Below, one piece after another: positions 44,987 through 55,700 of a DNA stretch of 64,000 bases. Source of the stretch: Lysobacter sp. Root916 (GTDB lineage: Bacteria; Pseudomonadota; Gammaproteobacteria; Xanthomonadales; Xanthomonadaceae); contig NZ_LMJF01000012.1 in assembly GCF_001429785.1 (NCBI RefSeq), forward strand, positions 107,538 to 171,537, read 5' to 3'. The notes under the pieces were generated by a model, which saw nothing but the letters and a program-made list of their open reading frames with translations, did no database searches and was not told where the DNA came from. The stretch's first letter is position 1, and each line of letters begins with the position of its first letter. The translations under genes and the position numbers were made by a program.

Positions 44987-47900
44987 ATGATCGTCCTCGA
45001 GGGCCTTTCGGCCCTGTCTCCGTTCCGCCGCGAACGGCTCCAAGCCCGCCTGCAAGCCATTCACCCCGAAGTCCGCCTGATCGACGCCTGGCCCGTGTAT
45101 TGGGTCCGGCCCGACGTGGGCGCGCAGCCGGATGGCGACACCCTGCGCCGCATCCTGCAGGCCGAGCCGGACGCCGCCGCGCGCGAAGCCGGCGCGGTCT
45201 CGCGCTACGTGACCCCGCGCCTGGGCACGCTGTCGCCCTGGGCCAGCAAGGCCACCGAACTGCTGCGCGGCGCCGGGCAGCCGGTCGCGCGCGTGGAGCG
45301 CGGCACCCGCTACGACCTCGCCGGCTGGCCGGCCGATGCCGCCACGCAGGGCGAGCTGGCCAAGGCCCTGCACGATCCGATGACGCAGTCGCTGCTGGAC
45401 GCGCGCGACGACGCGGCGGCGCTGTTCGCGGTGCCGGAACGCGGCGAACTCGAACGCATCCCGCTGGACGGCCTGGAGAGCGCCAATGTCCGCCTCGGCC
45501 TGGCCCTGGCCGAGGACGAGATCGCCTACCTGCGCGAACGCTATGCCGCGCTCGGCCGCGCCCCGTCCGACGTCGAACTGATGATGTTCGCGCAGGCCAA
45601 TTCCGAGCACTGCCGGCACAAGATCTTCAACGCCTCCTGGACCATCGACGGCCGCGAGCAGACCAGCTCGCTGTTCAAGATGATCAAGCACACCCACGCG
45701 CAGACGCCGGAAAACACCCTGTCGGCGTACAGCGATAACGCGGCTGTGGTCGAAGGCTATCCGAGCCGGCGCTTCCGCCCGCAGCCGGGTAGCCAGGCGT
45801 ATGCGGCCGAGGCCGAAACGCCGTCGGCGTTCTGCATCAAGGTCGAAACCCACAATCATCCGACCGCGATCGCGCCGTTCCCGGGCGCCAGCACCGGCAA
45901 CGGCGGCGAGATCCGCGACGAAGGCGCGACCGGCCGCGGCGGCCGCCCCAAGGCCGGCCTGTGCGGTTTCAGCGTCTCGCACCTGCGCATTCCGACCTTG
46001 CCGCAGCCTTGGGAGGGCGAGCGCGCCTTGAACCCGCGCATGGCGCCGGCGCTGGAGATCATGCTCGACGGCCCGATCGGCGCAGCCGCGTTCAATAACG
46101 AGTTCGGCCGTCCGAATCTGGTCGGCTACTTCCGCAGCTTCGAACTCGCCGAGGGCGCGCATGCGCGCGCCTACGACAAGCCGATCATGCTCGCCGGCGG
46201 TCTCGGCGCGATGGACCGCATCCAGGTCGCCAAGCTCGGCCTCAAGCCCGGTCACGCCGTGATCGTGCTCGGCGGCCCGGCCATGCTGATCGGCCTGGGC
46301 GGCGGCGCCGCCAGTTCGGTCGCATCCGGCGACAGCGCCGAGGACCTGGATTTCGCCAGCGTCCAGCGCGACAACCCGGAAATGGAGCGGCGCTGCCAGG
46401 AAGTGATCGACCGCTGTGTCGCGCTCGGCGCGGACAATCCTATCGACAGCGCCCACGACGTCGGCGCCGGCGGTTTGTCCAACGCGATCCCCGAATTGCT
46501 GCACGACTCCAACCTCGGCGGCGTGATCGACCTGGCGCGCGTGCCCAGCGACGATCCTTCGCTGTCGCCGATGCAGCTGTGGTGCAACGAATCCCAGGAG
46601 CGCTACGTGCTCGGCCTGCCGGCCGACCGCGTCGCCGACTTCGCCGCGATCTGCGAACGCGAGCGCTGCCCGTTCGCGGTGGTCGGTTACGCGACCGCGG
46701 AAGAGCGCCTGGTGGTGGGGTATGGCGCGACCGTCGAATCCGTCTACGGCGTTGCGGATTCCCTTCTCCCGCCTGCGGGAGAAGGTGCCCGCAGGGCGGA
46801 TGAGGGCACGCGGCAAGGCGTTGGCGGCGACTCTCAGCAGTGGCCGATCGACCTGCCCATGGACCTGCTGTTCGGCAAGCCGCCGAAGATGCACCGCGAC
46901 ACCCGCCGTCCGCCGACCGCGCCGTGGCCGGCGCTGAACTGGAACGGCCTGGACCTGCATCAGGCCGCGCTGCGCGTGCTCGCGCATCCCACCGTCGCCT
47001 CCAAGCAATTCCTGGTCACCATCGGCGACCGCAGCGTCGGCGGCCTGACCGCGCGCGATCAGATGATCGGCCCCTGGCAGCTGCCGCTGGCCGATTGTGC
47101 GATCACGCTGTCGGGCTTCGAAGGCTACGTCGGCGAAGCCATGGCGATCGGCGAGCGCACCCCGCTGGCCCTGCTGGATGCGGCCGCGGCCGCGCGCATG
47201 GCGGTGGGCGAAGCGATCACCAACCTGTGCGCCGCGCCGGTGGAATCCCTGAACCGGATCAAGCTGTCGGCCAACTGGATGGCGGCGGCCGGTCACCCGG
47301 GCGAGGACGCGCTGCTGTTCGACGCGGTCAAGGCGGTCGGCCTGGAGCTGTGCCCGGAGCTCGAGCTGAGCATTCCGGTCGGCAAGGACTCGCTGTCGAT
47401 GCAGGCGCAATGGCAGGCCGACGGCGTCGCCCACAAGTCGGTGTCGCCGGTGTCGCTGATCGTGAGCGCGTTCGCGCCCGTGGTGGATGTGCGTCAGCAG
47501 CTCACCCCGTTGCTCGCACGCGAACCCGACAGCGAGTTGTGGCTGATCGGCCTGGGCGCGGGCAAGCAGCGCCTGGGCGGCTCGGTGCTCGCGCAATGCC
47601 ATCCGCAGGCGACCGGACCGGCCGAGGCCGGCGGTCTGCCCGCGTTCGCCGCGCTGTCCGCCGACGGCGACCGCGACGACCTGGGCGTGCCCGATCTCGA
47701 CCACCCGCAGCGCCTGCGCGATTTCTTCGAACTCATCCGCGACGCGCGCGAAGCCGGCCTGCTGCTGGCCTACCACGATCGCAGCGACGGCGGCGCGTTC
47801 ACCGCGCTGTGCGAAATGGCGTTCTGCTCGCGCCTGGGCCTGGATATCAGTCTGGACGGCTGGGGCGAGGATCCGTTCCGCACCCTGTTCAACGAGGAAC

Positions 47901-49027
47901 TCGGCGCGATCGTGCAGATCGCCGACGAGGACCGCGCCGAATTCGCCGACCTGGTCGCGCGCCATGGCCTGATCGACTGCGCCCAGCGCATCGCCAAGCC
48001 GGTGCTGAGCCGCGTAGAAGGCGCGGCGGCCGCACCCGCGGTGCGCGTGCGCGAGGATGGCGCAACCCTGGCCGAATGGCGTTGGGACGAGCTATTCGAT
48101 GCCTGGTGGTCGGTCAGCCACGCCATGCAAAAGCTGCGCGACAACCCCGATTGCGCCGATGAGGAGCGCGCGATCGCGCGCGACTTCGCCGCGCCGGGCC
48201 TGAAGCCCAAGCTCACCTTCGACCCCGCCGACGATGTCGCTGCGCCGTTCGTGAACCTGGGCGCGCGTCCCAAAGTCGCGATCCTGCGCGAGCAGGGCGT
48301 CAACGGCCAGATCGAAATGGCGGCCGCGTTCGACCGTGCCGGCTTCGAAGCCTTCGATGTGCACATGAGCGACCTGATCGCCGGCCGCGTCTCGCTGCAG
48401 GACTACAAGGGCTTCGCGGCCTGCGGTGGTTTCAGCTATGGCGACGTGCTCGGCGCGGGCCGCGGCTGGGCCACCAGCGTGCTCGAGCGCAGCGCCCTGC
48501 GCGACGCGTTCGCGGCCTTCTTCGCGCGCGAGGACAGCTTCTCGCTGGGCGTGTGCAACGGTTGCCAGATGCTGGCCCAGCTCAAGCCCATCATCCCGGG
48601 CGCCGAGCATTGGCCGCGCTTCCTGCGCAACCGCAGCGAACAATTCGAAGCGCGCCTGGGCCTGCTGGAAGTCGGCGAGTCGCCGTCGCTGTTCTTCCGC
48701 GGCATGGCCGGCTCGCGCATCCCGGTGTCGGTGGCGCACGGCGAAGGCCGCGCCAGCTTCGATAACAACCTCGACCAGAGCGCGGCGGACATCTCGTTGC
48801 GTTACATCGACGGCGAAGGCCGCGTCGCCGAGCGCTACCCGCTCAACCCGAACGGCTCGCCCGACGGCATCGCCGGCCTGACCTCGCGCGACGGCCGCGC
48901 CACCATCCTGATGCCGCACCCCGAGCGCACCCTGCGCAGCGCGAATCTGAGCTGGGCGCCGCGCGACTGGAGCGGCGACTCGCCGTGGATGCGCATGTTC
49001 CGCAATGCGCGGGTGTGGGTGGGGTAA
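44987..49027 (+). CDS. purL: Phosphoribosylformylglycinamidine (FGAM) synthase
   Basis: 1346 residues from ATG 44987 ([19 protein letters not shown]). Large single-chain PurL: N-terminal PurS-like region, linker, two AIRS-like halves ([19 protein letters not shown]-type motif at about 285-305, here [19 protein letters not shown]) and a C-terminal class I glutamine amidotransferase with the Cys nucleophile in GVCNGCQML and His/Glu in MPHPERTLR. It makes FGAM from FGAR, glutamine and ATP. A palindromic intergenic repeat lies in frame at about residues 590-612. Terminator at 49060-49088. Confidence 0.96.
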   Translation: MIVLEGLSALSPFRRERLQARLQAIHPEVRLIDAWPVYWVRPDVGAQPDGDTLRRILQAEPDAAAREAGAVSRYVTPRLGTLSPWASKATELLRGAGQPVARVERGTRYDLAGWPADAATQGELAKALHDPMTQSLLDARDDAAALFAVPERGELERIPLDGLESANVRLGLALAEDEIAYLRERYAALGRAPSDVELMMFAQANSEHCRHKIFNASWTIDGREQTSSLFKMIKHTHAQTPENTLSAYSDNAAVVEGYPSRRFRPQPGSQAYAAEAETPSAFCIKVETHNHPTAIAPFPGASTGNGGEIRDEGATGRGGRPKAGLCGFSVSHLRIPTLPQPWEGERALNPRMAPALEIMLDGPIGAAAFNNEFGRPNLVGYFRSFELAEGAHARAYDKPIMLAGGLGAMDRIQVAKLGLKPGHAVIVLGGPAMLIGLGGGAASSVASGDSAEDLDFASVQRDNPEMERRCQEVIDRCVALGADNPIDSAHDVGAGGLSNAIPELLHDSNLGGVIDLARVPSDDPSLSPMQLWCNESQERYVLGLPADRVADFAAICERERCPFAVVGYATAEERLVVGYGATVESVYGVADSLLPPAGEGARRADEGTRQGVGGDSQQWPIDLPMDLLFGKPPKMHRDTRRPPTAPWPALNWNGLDLHQAALRVLAHPTVASKQFLVTIGDRSVGGLTARDQMIGPWQLPLADCAITLSGFEGYVGEAMAIGERTPLALLDAAAAARMAVGEAITNLCAAPVESLNRIKLSANWMAAAGHPGEDALLFDAVKAVGLELCPELELSIPVGKDSLSMQAQWQADGVAHKSVSPVSLIVSAFAPVVDVRQQLTPLLAREPDSELWLIGLGAGKQRLGGSVLAQCHPQATGPAEAGGLPAFAALSADGDRDDLGVPDLDHPQRLRDFFELIRDAREAGLLLAYHDRSDGGAFTALCEMAFCSRLGLDISLDGWGEDPFRTLFNEELGAIVQIADEDRAEFADLVARHGLIDCAQRIAKPVLSRVEGAAAAPAVRVREDGATLAEWRWDELFDAWWSVSHAMQKLRDNPDCADEERAIARDFAAPGLKPKLTFDPADDVAAPFVNLGARPKVAILREQGVNGQIEMAAAFDRAGFEAFDVHMSDLIAGRVSLQDYKGFAACGGFSYGDVLGAGRGWATSVLERSALRDAFAAFFAREDSFSLGVCNGCQMLAQLKPIIPGAEHWPRFLRNRSEQFEARLGLLEVGESPSLFFRGMAGSRIPVSVAHGEGRASFDNNLDQSAADISLRYIDGEGRVAERYPLNPNGSPDGIAGLTSRDGRATILMPHPERTLRSANLSWAPRDWSGDSPWMRMFRNARVWVG
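46757..46820 (+). repeat. Intergenic-type palindromic repeat inside the purL reading frame
   Basis: CCTTCTCCCGC and GCGGGAGAAGG (46762-46785) are perfect 11-bp arms around CT, followed by GTGCCCGCAGGGCGGATGAG and GGGC, a combination I know as a dispersed intergenic repeat in xanthomonads. In frame it encodes [17 protein letters not shown]. It sits just before the conserved PIDLP segment of PurL. Confidence 0.8.
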
Positions 49028-49059
49028 GTCTTGGCGCCGCAGCGAGCGAGGCATTGAAG

Positions 49060-49088
49060 AAGGGCGTCCGCAAGGGCGCCCTTTTTTT
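49060..49088 (+). terminator. Rho-independent terminator of purL
   Basis: AAGGGCGTCC and GGGCGCCCTT pair over 10 bp (one T-G pair) around a GCAA tetraloop, followed by seven T residues, 33 nt after the purL stop. Confidence 0.92.
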
Positions 49089-49451
49089 GTGCCAGTTGGC
49101 ACGCATAAAAAGCGGCGAATTTCGCATGGCCGGCTTGGTGCGCGCACGCCGCTTGCGACGGCGATAGAACCGCTGAATTGCGCTCGATTCGACGGCATAG
49201 CGTTCGGATCTGCGCCGAGCCGTGCTCGCATTGCGCTAAGGCGTGATCGCGCATGCGCATGCACGGAGTTTCACCGCGAACATCCGATTGACAGCCTTTT
49301 CCACTCGGCTGCGATCCTGCGATCAGGCGTGCGCCCACTGCGCCGAAGCGAACGCATTCGCGCGTTCTTCGGTCCGACAATGCATCGACACGACCGGGAG
49401 TTAATGACCGGTCTCACATCGGGCCTCTGGTCCTGGGTCGAGGGGAAGACC
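49089..49451 (+). promoter_or_regulatory. Long leader and probable promoter of the YD-repeat locus
   Basis: 363 nt between the purL terminator and the chosen start of the first YD gene. A perfect -35 box TTGACA lies at 49288-49293; a -10 box at the right spacing is weak (GATCCT at 49313-49318). An in-frame ATG at 49380 and another at 49404 could be used instead of the GTG at 49452. No other gene is visible. Confidence 0.35.
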
Positions 49452-52238
49452 GTGCGATATCTGATCGGTGCATTGCTCACGCTTACGTCCTGCGCGGTTT
49501 GCGCGCAGAAGGCGCCGTGGGAGGAATACGACAAGCTCATCAAGTCGGCGCAGACCATCAAGTCCGAGGGCCCGACCTTGTTCGGCGATTCGGTGAACCT
49601 GTACACGGGCGCGACTTCGTTCGCGACCGTGGACGTGTCGATCCCCGGCAACTTTCCGATTCCGGTCGCGCTTGGGCGGCGTTTCTCTTCCGCGACCGAC
49701 GCGCGCAGCCGCCCGTTCGGAGATTGGGATTGGGACGTTCCGTATATCAGCGGCAACTTCAGCCGTGCCGAAGGCTGGGTGCTGGGAACCTCGGCCGCCA
49801 CTGCCAGCGCCAATCGCTGTTCGTTCCCAACCAGCCCGGAAACGGCGCGGCCGCCCTTGGTCAAAGTGCAGAGTTCGACGCCTACGAGTGCGCCGGCGGT
49901 GCAGCCCTGGGAATACTGGAGCGGCTACAACATGTCGGTTCCTGGCGGAAGCCAGGAACTGCTGATCGCGACCGCGGAGACGCGACCGCGCCCCACCGAC
50001 GGCGGCGTGTACCCCTGGGTCACCAACAAGCACTGGCACCTGTCCTGCGTGTCGAGCCTGCAGAGCGGACAGGCGGGCGAGGGCTTCATGGCGCGTTCGC
50101 CGGACGGTACCCGTTACCGTTTCGACTGGATGGTGGCGCGTCCTTCCGACGATCTGTTGAAGCCGGTGGTCAGCCAGGGCGTCGTGGTTCAGCGCCCGGT
50201 GCCGCGCGACGAGATACGCCTGTACCCGACGCGGATCGAGGATCGATTCGGCAACTGGGTCGCCTACGCCTGGAGCGGCGCCAAACTGCTGTCGATCACC
50301 TCCAGCGACGGCCGTCAGCTCAGCTTGAGCTGGGAGAACGTCAACGGCTACGACCGGGTCACTAAGGTGGCGACTAATACCGGGCGCGAATGGAACTATG
50401 GCTATTCGCCGTACTCGCAGCTCACCGCGGTGACGCTGCCCGACAGCAGCCAGTGGGCGATCAATTTCGCCGCGCTTTGGGGAAGCCCGTACTACGAGAT
50501 CGACGAAGAAACCATGACCGACGGCCGTCGCGTGCCTCTGCAGGACAAGGCGCTGTATTGCTCCTGGATGCGCAAACTCAGGCCGCTGACACGTATCGCG
50601 ACCATCCGGCATCCGTCCGGCGCCAGTGGCGAGTTCGTGTTCCAGACGGTGCGCCATGGCCGAAACGGCGTGCCGTTCGATTGCGTCTTCCCGCCGAACA
50701 TGGGGCCGCGTCCCGATCCCGATTTCGAGCCGGGCGATGACACGCTTAACGCCATGATTCCGGCACGCTTCGACGTGCTGGCCCTGCAGACCAAGCGCGT
50801 CACCGGGCCGGGCCTGCCGGGTCACGTCTGGAGCTACAGCTACACCACTCCGATCGGTAGCTGGGAAGGCGAGTGTCCAAGCTGCGCGACCACCAAGACC
50901 ACCACGGTTACCGATCCCGACGGCGATCGCACGGTGAATACTTACGGCGTGGTCTACAACGACAACGACGGCAAGCTCTTGAAGGTCGACGTCTACGCCG
51001 GCAGCAGCTTGCTTCGCAGTTCGACCACCACCTATCTCAGTAACGCAGCCGCGCCGAATCAGGAATTCGCCGACCGAATGGGCGTAAGCCCGCAGATTCG
51101 TCTCGACTCGTTCTCGTCAGAGCGCCAGCGGCCGGCGGTGTTCAGCTCGGTGCAGCAGGACGGCGTGCGCTTCGATACGGCATACGAGACCTTCGACGAA
51201 TTCGCCCAGGCGAAGCGCGTTGGGCAGTCGAGCACTTTGGGCTACACCCGAACCGACATCACCGAATACCTCAACGACAAGACGAAGTGGGTGATTGGCC
51301 AGGTCCAGCGCCAGACCAACTTCAACACCGGTGCCATTCCTTCGCGTACCGAATACGACCCCGCCACTGCATTGCCTAAGCAGACCTTCGCCTACGAAAA
51401 ACCGCAGCAGGGACTGACCTACAACGCCGACGGCACGCTGGCCAGCGTTGTCGATGGGCGTGGTTTGGCTACGACGGTAAGCAATTGGAAGCGCGGTATT
51501 CCGCAGACGATACGTTTTCATGACGGCACGCGGAAGCTCGTGGGCGTGGACGGAAACGGCTGGGTCGGATCGGTTACCGATGAAAATGGTTATGCCACGG
51601 GCTATTCCTATGATTCCATGGGGCGTATCACGCGCGTCACGCAGCCGGCTGGCGACAATGTCGCGTGGCTGGATACGGTGCTGCGTTTCGAACCCGTAGC
51701 CACGGTCGAGTACGGCCTGGAGGGCGGGCATTGGCGCCAGGTGGTGACCACTGGGAATCGAAAGAAAATCGTCTATTTCGACGCTTTGTGGCGTGCCGTT
51801 GTGGAGCAGGAAGAGGATATGGCCAACCCTGCCGGCACGCTGCGCTGGAGCGCCAAGCGCTACGACGACGAAGGGCGGACAGTGTTCGCCTCCTACATGC
51901 GCAATCCACGGGTCGATGGTGAGTCGACGTTCTCAAATCCCGCATTGAAAGGCACGGTGTCGCAGTTCGATGCGCTCGGACGGCCGACGCGGACGATACA
52001 GGACGGCGAAGAGGGGCCGCTGACGACGGTGATCGACTACCTGGCCGGTTTCAAGCGTCGCACCACCGACCCACGCGGAATCGCCACCAGCGAGACGTTC
52101 GAAGTCTACGGGACGCCGGGTTACGACGCGCCGAGGCAGATCGATGCCGCTGAGAACACCGTCGACAAGGCCCGCACCACCATCGTTCGCGACGTGCTGG
52201 GCAATACCAAGGAAATCGTGCGCGGTCCCGGGGGTTAA
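49452..52238 (+). CDS. Secreted YD-repeat (Rhs-type) protein, N-terminal half of a split toxin
   Basis: 928 residues. GTG 49452 is chosen because GAGGGGAAG lies just upstream and it gives the export signal MRYLIGALLTLTSCAVCA (lipobox-like LTSC or cleavage at VCA-QKA). After that comes the N-terminal region typical of secreted Rhs proteins (GDSVNLYTGATSFATVDVSI, then PVALGRRFSSATDARSRPFG), and YD-type repeats from about residue 330 (DRFGNWVAYAW, YSYDSMGRITRVTQP, QFDALGRPTRTIQD). It ends abruptly after VRDVLGNTKEIVRGPGG, with no Rhs core and no tip. The next gene, in the same frame 93 nt away, continues the YD pattern. Together they would make one shell. Confidence 0.82.
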   Translation: MRYLIGALLTLTSCAVCAQKAPWEEYDKLIKSAQTIKSEGPTLFGDSVNLYTGATSFATVDVSIPGNFPIPVALGRRFSSATDARSRPFGDWDWDVPYISGNFSRAEGWVLGTSAATASANRCSFPTSPETARPPLVKVQSSTPTSAPAVQPWEYWSGYNMSVPGGSQELLIATAETRPRPTDGGVYPWVTNKHWHLSCVSSLQSGQAGEGFMARSPDGTRYRFDWMVARPSDDLLKPVVSQGVVVQRPVPRDEIRLYPTRIEDRFGNWVAYAWSGAKLLSITSSDGRQLSLSWENVNGYDRVTKVATNTGREWNYGYSPYSQLTAVTLPDSSQWAINFAALWGSPYYEIDEETMTDGRRVPLQDKALYCSWMRKLRPLTRIATIRHPSGASGEFVFQTVRHGRNGVPFDCVFPPNMGPRPDPDFEPGDDTLNAMIPARFDVLALQTKRVTGPGLPGHVWSYSYTTPIGSWEGECPSCATTKTTTVTDPDGDRTVNTYGVVYNDNDGKLLKVDVYAGSSLLRSSTTTYLSNAAAPNQEFADRMGVSPQIRLDSFSSERQRPAVFSSVQQDGVRFDTAYETFDEFAQAKRVGQSSTLGYTRTDITEYLNDKTKWVIGQVQRQTNFNTGAIPSRTEYDPATALPKQTFAYEKPQQGLTYNADGTLASVVDGRGLATTVSNWKRGIPQTIRFHDGTRKLVGVDGNGWVGSVTDENGYATGYSYDSMGRITRVTQPAGDNVAWLDTVLRFEPVATVEYGLEGGHWRQVVTTGNRKKIVYFDALWRAVVEQEEDMANPAGTLRWSAKRYDDEGRTVFASYMRNPRVDGESTFSNPALKGTVSQFDALGRPTRTIQDGEEGPLTTVIDYLAGFKRRTTDPRGIATSETFEVYGTPGYDAPRQIDAAENTVDKARTTIVRDVLGNTKEIVRGPGG

Positions 52239-52331
52239 CCGGCGTTCGCATAGGGGATTGCGATCCGCGCGTGTGCGCGGGTTGCGGTGGGGCATGGGAC
52301 AGCAGGCCGGATTCGGCCCATAGGTCGGTTT
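52239..52331 (+). other. Short gap between the two YD-repeat genes
   Basis: 93 nt. The two coding regions lie in the same frame, but two in-frame stops, TAA at 52236 and TAG at 52251, separate them. No terminator hairpin is seen, so both are probably on one transcript. The second start has only a weak ribosome site (TAGGTCGG). Confidence 0.6.
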
Positions 52332-55300
52332 ATGCGCAAGACACGTGATGTGGTGGGTTCCCTGTGGGCGACGAGCGCGCCGCGGCGAATGGCGTTGTGG
52401 CTGTGGCTGCTGGTGGCGGTCTTGCTGCCGGGCTTGGCTGTCGCTGCGGCGGGGCCGACGCTGAGCTTCAGCTATCCGGCAACGCCTGAGCGCGACTACG
52501 CCGCACCGGCCAACGTCAAGGTACTGCTGAACGCGACTTCGGGCTGCGGCCCCATCAATATTTTCGTCAGCGGGCCGGGGTTGGATACCTCGATCAACAA
52601 CGGCGATACCCTCAACAATCTGCCGCCGGGTCGATACTTCATCGATGCTTCGTTCGAGATGTGCAATCGGCAGTGGATCGACCCGGTTAGTGCGGGGCGT
52701 GCATTCAATGTGCTAGGCGGCAGCATCACCGCTTCGCCCGGCACTTGCACCATCCCTTGGGGCGGCAGCAGCTGCACGTCGACGATCAACTGGAGCTCGA
52801 ACGCTCCTAGTGCGCAGATCTGGTACTCGTTGCCCAATGGCAGCGGCATGACGCTGTGGACGCAGGGCCAGAACGGCTCGGCGCTGGCCGGGATCGACAC
52901 CAACGGTCGGCGCTTCTACCTGAAGAGCGGCGATCTAACGCTGGCGACCGTCGATGTAGCTGCGGTACCAACCAATAACAGCGCGCCCACGGTTGGTCTG
53001 ACCGCGCCCGGGCACAGCTATGTCTACCAGCTCGGGGCCGCGGTGCGGCTCGCGGCTAACGCCAGCGACACCGACGACGGCGTGCAGCGGGTCGAGTTCC
53101 TGATAGACGGCGTCAAGGTGGGCGAAGACATCAGCGCGCCCTACGAATTGAATTGGGTCGGCACCGAGGGCGGTCACACGTTGGTCGCGCGTGCGTTCGA
53201 TACGCGCGGCTTGTCGACGTCGTCCGCAGGAATGTGGATCGTCGGCAACGGCCGCCCCGTCATCACGCTGACCAGTCCCGCCAACGGCGCCCAGGCGAAT
53301 CTGCCCGCAAGCTTCGTCCTGAGGGCGGATGCGTCGGATTGGGATGGCGTGAACCGGGTCGAGTTCTATGCCGATGGTCAGCTGGTCAATACCGATACCG
53401 TGGCGCCCTACGAGTACACCTGGTCCGGTGTAGGCGTGGGCTCGCACAGCGTGCACGCGATCGTGCACGACAACCTTGGCGCCTCGGTGCAATCGGCCAC
53501 CGCCAACGTCACGGTTTCGCAGCCGCCATCGGGTCCGACGGGTGTCGCTAGGCGCTACGTCTACGACCTGCATCAGCAGTTGTGCAAGGTCATTGAGCCC
53601 GAAACGGGCGCGACAGTCATGGGCTACGACGCAGCCGGCAACCTGGCCTGGTCGGCTGCCGGTCTCGATCTTCCGGACCAGAACAACTGCAATACCAACG
53701 AAGGCTATGCGTCCGGTCGTCGTGTCGATCGCGGCTACGATCAGCGCAACCGTTTGCACACCTTGGTGTTCCCTGACGGTCGCGGCAATCAAACCTGGGT
53801 CTATACGCCCGACGGTTTGGCCAAGGAGATCAGCACCAGCAACGACGGCCCGGGTTTGGGTGTCGTGGTCAATACCTACGCCTACAACAAGCGCCGCCTG
53901 CTGACTGCCGAAACGCAGGCCCTGCCAGGCGACTACACCGGCCTCATCGCCTACGCTTACGACGCCTACGGCAATCGCAGCCAATACACCACGCCGGACG
54001 GCCAACCGATCAGCTACGCCAACAACGCGCTGGGCCAGCCGGTCAGCGTGAGCTCGAACTGGGGCAATCACGCCACTGGTATCAGCTACTACCCCAACGG
54101 TGCGATCAAGCAGTTCACTTACGGTAATGGCGTCGTCCACACCCTGACCCAGAATGCCCGTCAGCTGCCTAGCTCCAGCGCCGACGCGGGCGTGGCTCGG
54201 TTGGACTACACCTACGACCCCAATGGCAACGTCAACGGCATCCTGGATCGGGTGCGCGGCGATACCTACAGCCGTTGGATGACCTACGACTATCGCGACC
54301 GTCTGACCGCCGCGGGTTCGTGCAGTTTCCTCGGCGATTGTTGGCATCGTTTCACCTACGACCCGCTCGACAACCTCAAGAGCTGGACCCTGGGCGGCGT
54401 CAAGGATCACGCTACCTACTACTACGACGATCGCAATCGCCTGACCAATATCCGCAATACAGCAGGCGCAGCGGTGGTTGGTCTGGGCTACGACGCGCAG
54501 GGCAATCTGGAGAACAAGAACGGCCAGGCCTACCAGTTCGACTACGGCAACCGTCTGCGCACGGTGGTCGGCAAGGAGGCCTACCTATACGACGCGCAGG
54601 GCCGGCGCGTAGCTACGACCGGGCGCCCCGACACCACGTACTCGCGATCGTTCTACAACCTCGATGGCCAGATGGTGATGAGCGAAGACCATCACACGGC
54701 CGAGGCGCAGAACGACAGCCATCCCGAACTCACCGTTCCTCACGTCTATTTGAACGGCAGTCTGCTGGCGACCATCGAATGGAACCGCGCGGCGGGCAAC
54801 GGTCAGGTCAAGTACCACCATACCGACGCGTTGGGCAGTCCGATCGCGGTCACCAATGCTGCAGGCGCGGTCATCGATCGCACCGACTGGGAACCCTACG
54901 GCGCGGCAATCGGAAAGCCGAACTACAACGGTGTGGGCTACACCGGCCATGTGATGGATGGCGCGACTGGATTGACCTATATGCAACAGCGGTACTACGA
55001 CCAAAACATCGGTCGGTTCCTTAGTGTCGATCCTGTTGCTGCCGACAAAGTTATCGGCAGTAACTTCAACCGGTACTGGTACGCCAACAACAACCCGTAT
55101 CGTTTCACGGACCCTGATGGCAGATGGATTGAGGATGCATTGATCGGTGTTCCGAGCATGCTTCTAGGCATGAAAAGCTTCTCGGACAACGTGAGTGAAG
55201 GAAATTTCGGTGCAGCGACAGTCGATGCAATCGGAGTGATTGCCGATGGGCTTGCTATTGCATCTCCTGGTATTCCCGGGGGGGCTGGTGCGATTATCAA

Positions 55301-55697
55301 AGCATCCAGAACGGCCGATGAGGTAGCTGAGATTGCTCGGATCGCGGACGATGCCCTGGTCGTTCGTGGGGGCTCTGAGCAAGGAGCGAATTCCGTGGAG
55401 GGGATCGCTGGTGGGACCGGTCTGCATCGCGAAGTCGATGTAGTGGGATTCTCATCAGAGAGCGCTAACGGCGCTACGCTGTGCGAGCTTTGTTCAAATG
55501 TGGCTCACAATCAGGTTGGCGTTACGACGGCCGGCCAGATCCGGGCGGCTGGGGGCGACGTTGTCTCCACCCCTGGAGTCTCACCCACGCATGCTACGGT
55601 GACGGGGCTTTCCCCTCAAAAGGCGAATAGCTTGTTGACTCCGACTCGACCTAATCCGATTCCCAAGGATCAACGCCGGAATTACGACAAGGACTAA
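52332..55697 (+). CDS. Secreted Rhs protein with Ig-like domains, YD shell, Rhs core and C-terminal toxin-like tip
   Basis: 1121 residues from ATG 52332. Residues about 20-55 form a signal peptide (ALWLWLLVAVLLPGLAVAAA). Then a beta-rich region to about 215, and two bacterial Ig-like repeats at about 215-310 and 310-400 (APTVGLTAPG...VEFLIDGVKVGED; RPVITLTSPA...VEFYADGQLV). YD repeats start near residue 404 (RRYVYDLHQQLCKVIEPETG) and end with the Rhs core RYYDQNIGRFLSVDP, then NPYRFTDPDGRW (about 931). The last 190 residues are the tip, of lower GC, with VRGG, QVGVTTAGQIRAAGGDVV and HATVTGL. Toxic activity is inferred from architecture. A small gene follows 3 nt later. Confidence 0.85.
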   Translation: MRKTRDVVGSLWATSAPRRMALWLWLLVAVLLPGLAVAAAGPTLSFSYPATPERDYAAPANVKVLLNATSGCGPINIFVSGPGLDTSINNGDTLNNLPPGRYFIDASFEMCNRQWIDPVSAGRAFNVLGGSITASPGTCTIPWGGSSCTSTINWSSNAPSAQIWYSLPNGSGMTLWTQGQNGSALAGIDTNGRRFYLKSGDLTLATVDVAAVPTNNSAPTVGLTAPGHSYVYQLGAAVRLAANASDTDDGVQRVEFLIDGVKVGEDISAPYELNWVGTEGGHTLVARAFDTRGLSTSSAGMWIVGNGRPVITLTSPANGAQANLPASFVLRADASDWDGVNRVEFYADGQLVNTDTVAPYEYTWSGVGVGSHSVHAIVHDNLGASVQSATANVTVSQPPSGPTGVARRYVYDLHQQLCKVIEPETGATVMGYDAAGNLAWSAAGLDLPDQNNCNTNEGYASGRRVDRGYDQRNRLHTLVFPDGRGNQTWVYTPDGLAKEISTSNDGPGLGVVVNTYAYNKRRLLTAETQALPGDYTGLIAYAYDAYGNRSQYTTPDGQPISYANNALGQPVSVSSNWGNHATGISYYPNGAIKQFTYGNGVVHTLTQNARQLPSSSADAGVARLDYTYDPNGNVNGILDRVRGDTYSRWMTYDYRDRLTAAGSCSFLGDCWHRFTYDPLDNLKSWTLGGVKDHATYYYDDRNRLTNIRNTAGAAVVGLGYDAQGNLENKNGQAYQFDYGNRLRTVVGKEAYLYDAQGRRVATTGRPDTTYSRSFYNLDGQMVMSEDHHTAEAQNDSHPELTVPHVYLNGSLLATIEWNRAAGNGQVKYHHTDALGSPIAVTNAAGAVIDRTDWEPYGAAIGKPNYNGVGYTGHVMDGATGLTYMQQRYYDQNIGRFLSVDPVAADKVIGSNFNRYWYANNNPYRFTDPDGRWIEDALIGVPSMLLGMKSFSDNVSEGNFGAATVDAIGVIADGLAIASPGIPGGAGAIIKASRTADEVAEIARIADDALVVRGGSEQGANSVEGIAGGTGLHREVDVVGFSSESANGATLCELCSNVAHNQVGVTTAGQIRAAGGDVVSTPGVSPTHATVTGLSPQKANSLLTPTRPNPIPKDQRRNYDKD

Positions 55698-55700
55698 CGT

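Noticed and set aside
43940-47965. A 1341-codon minus-strand open frame opposite dsbC and purL
   Set aside because: Same cause: antisense to two well-supported genes, with low-complexity Arg/Ala/Gly/His-rich sequence and no family resemblance.
49005-49451. An upstream extension of the first YD-repeat protein to 49005, and starts at ATG 49380 or 49404
   Set aside because: The extension runs through the purL end and its terminator. The later GTG has a strong ribosome site and gives a compact export signal, so it is preferred; 49380 and 49404 remain possible.
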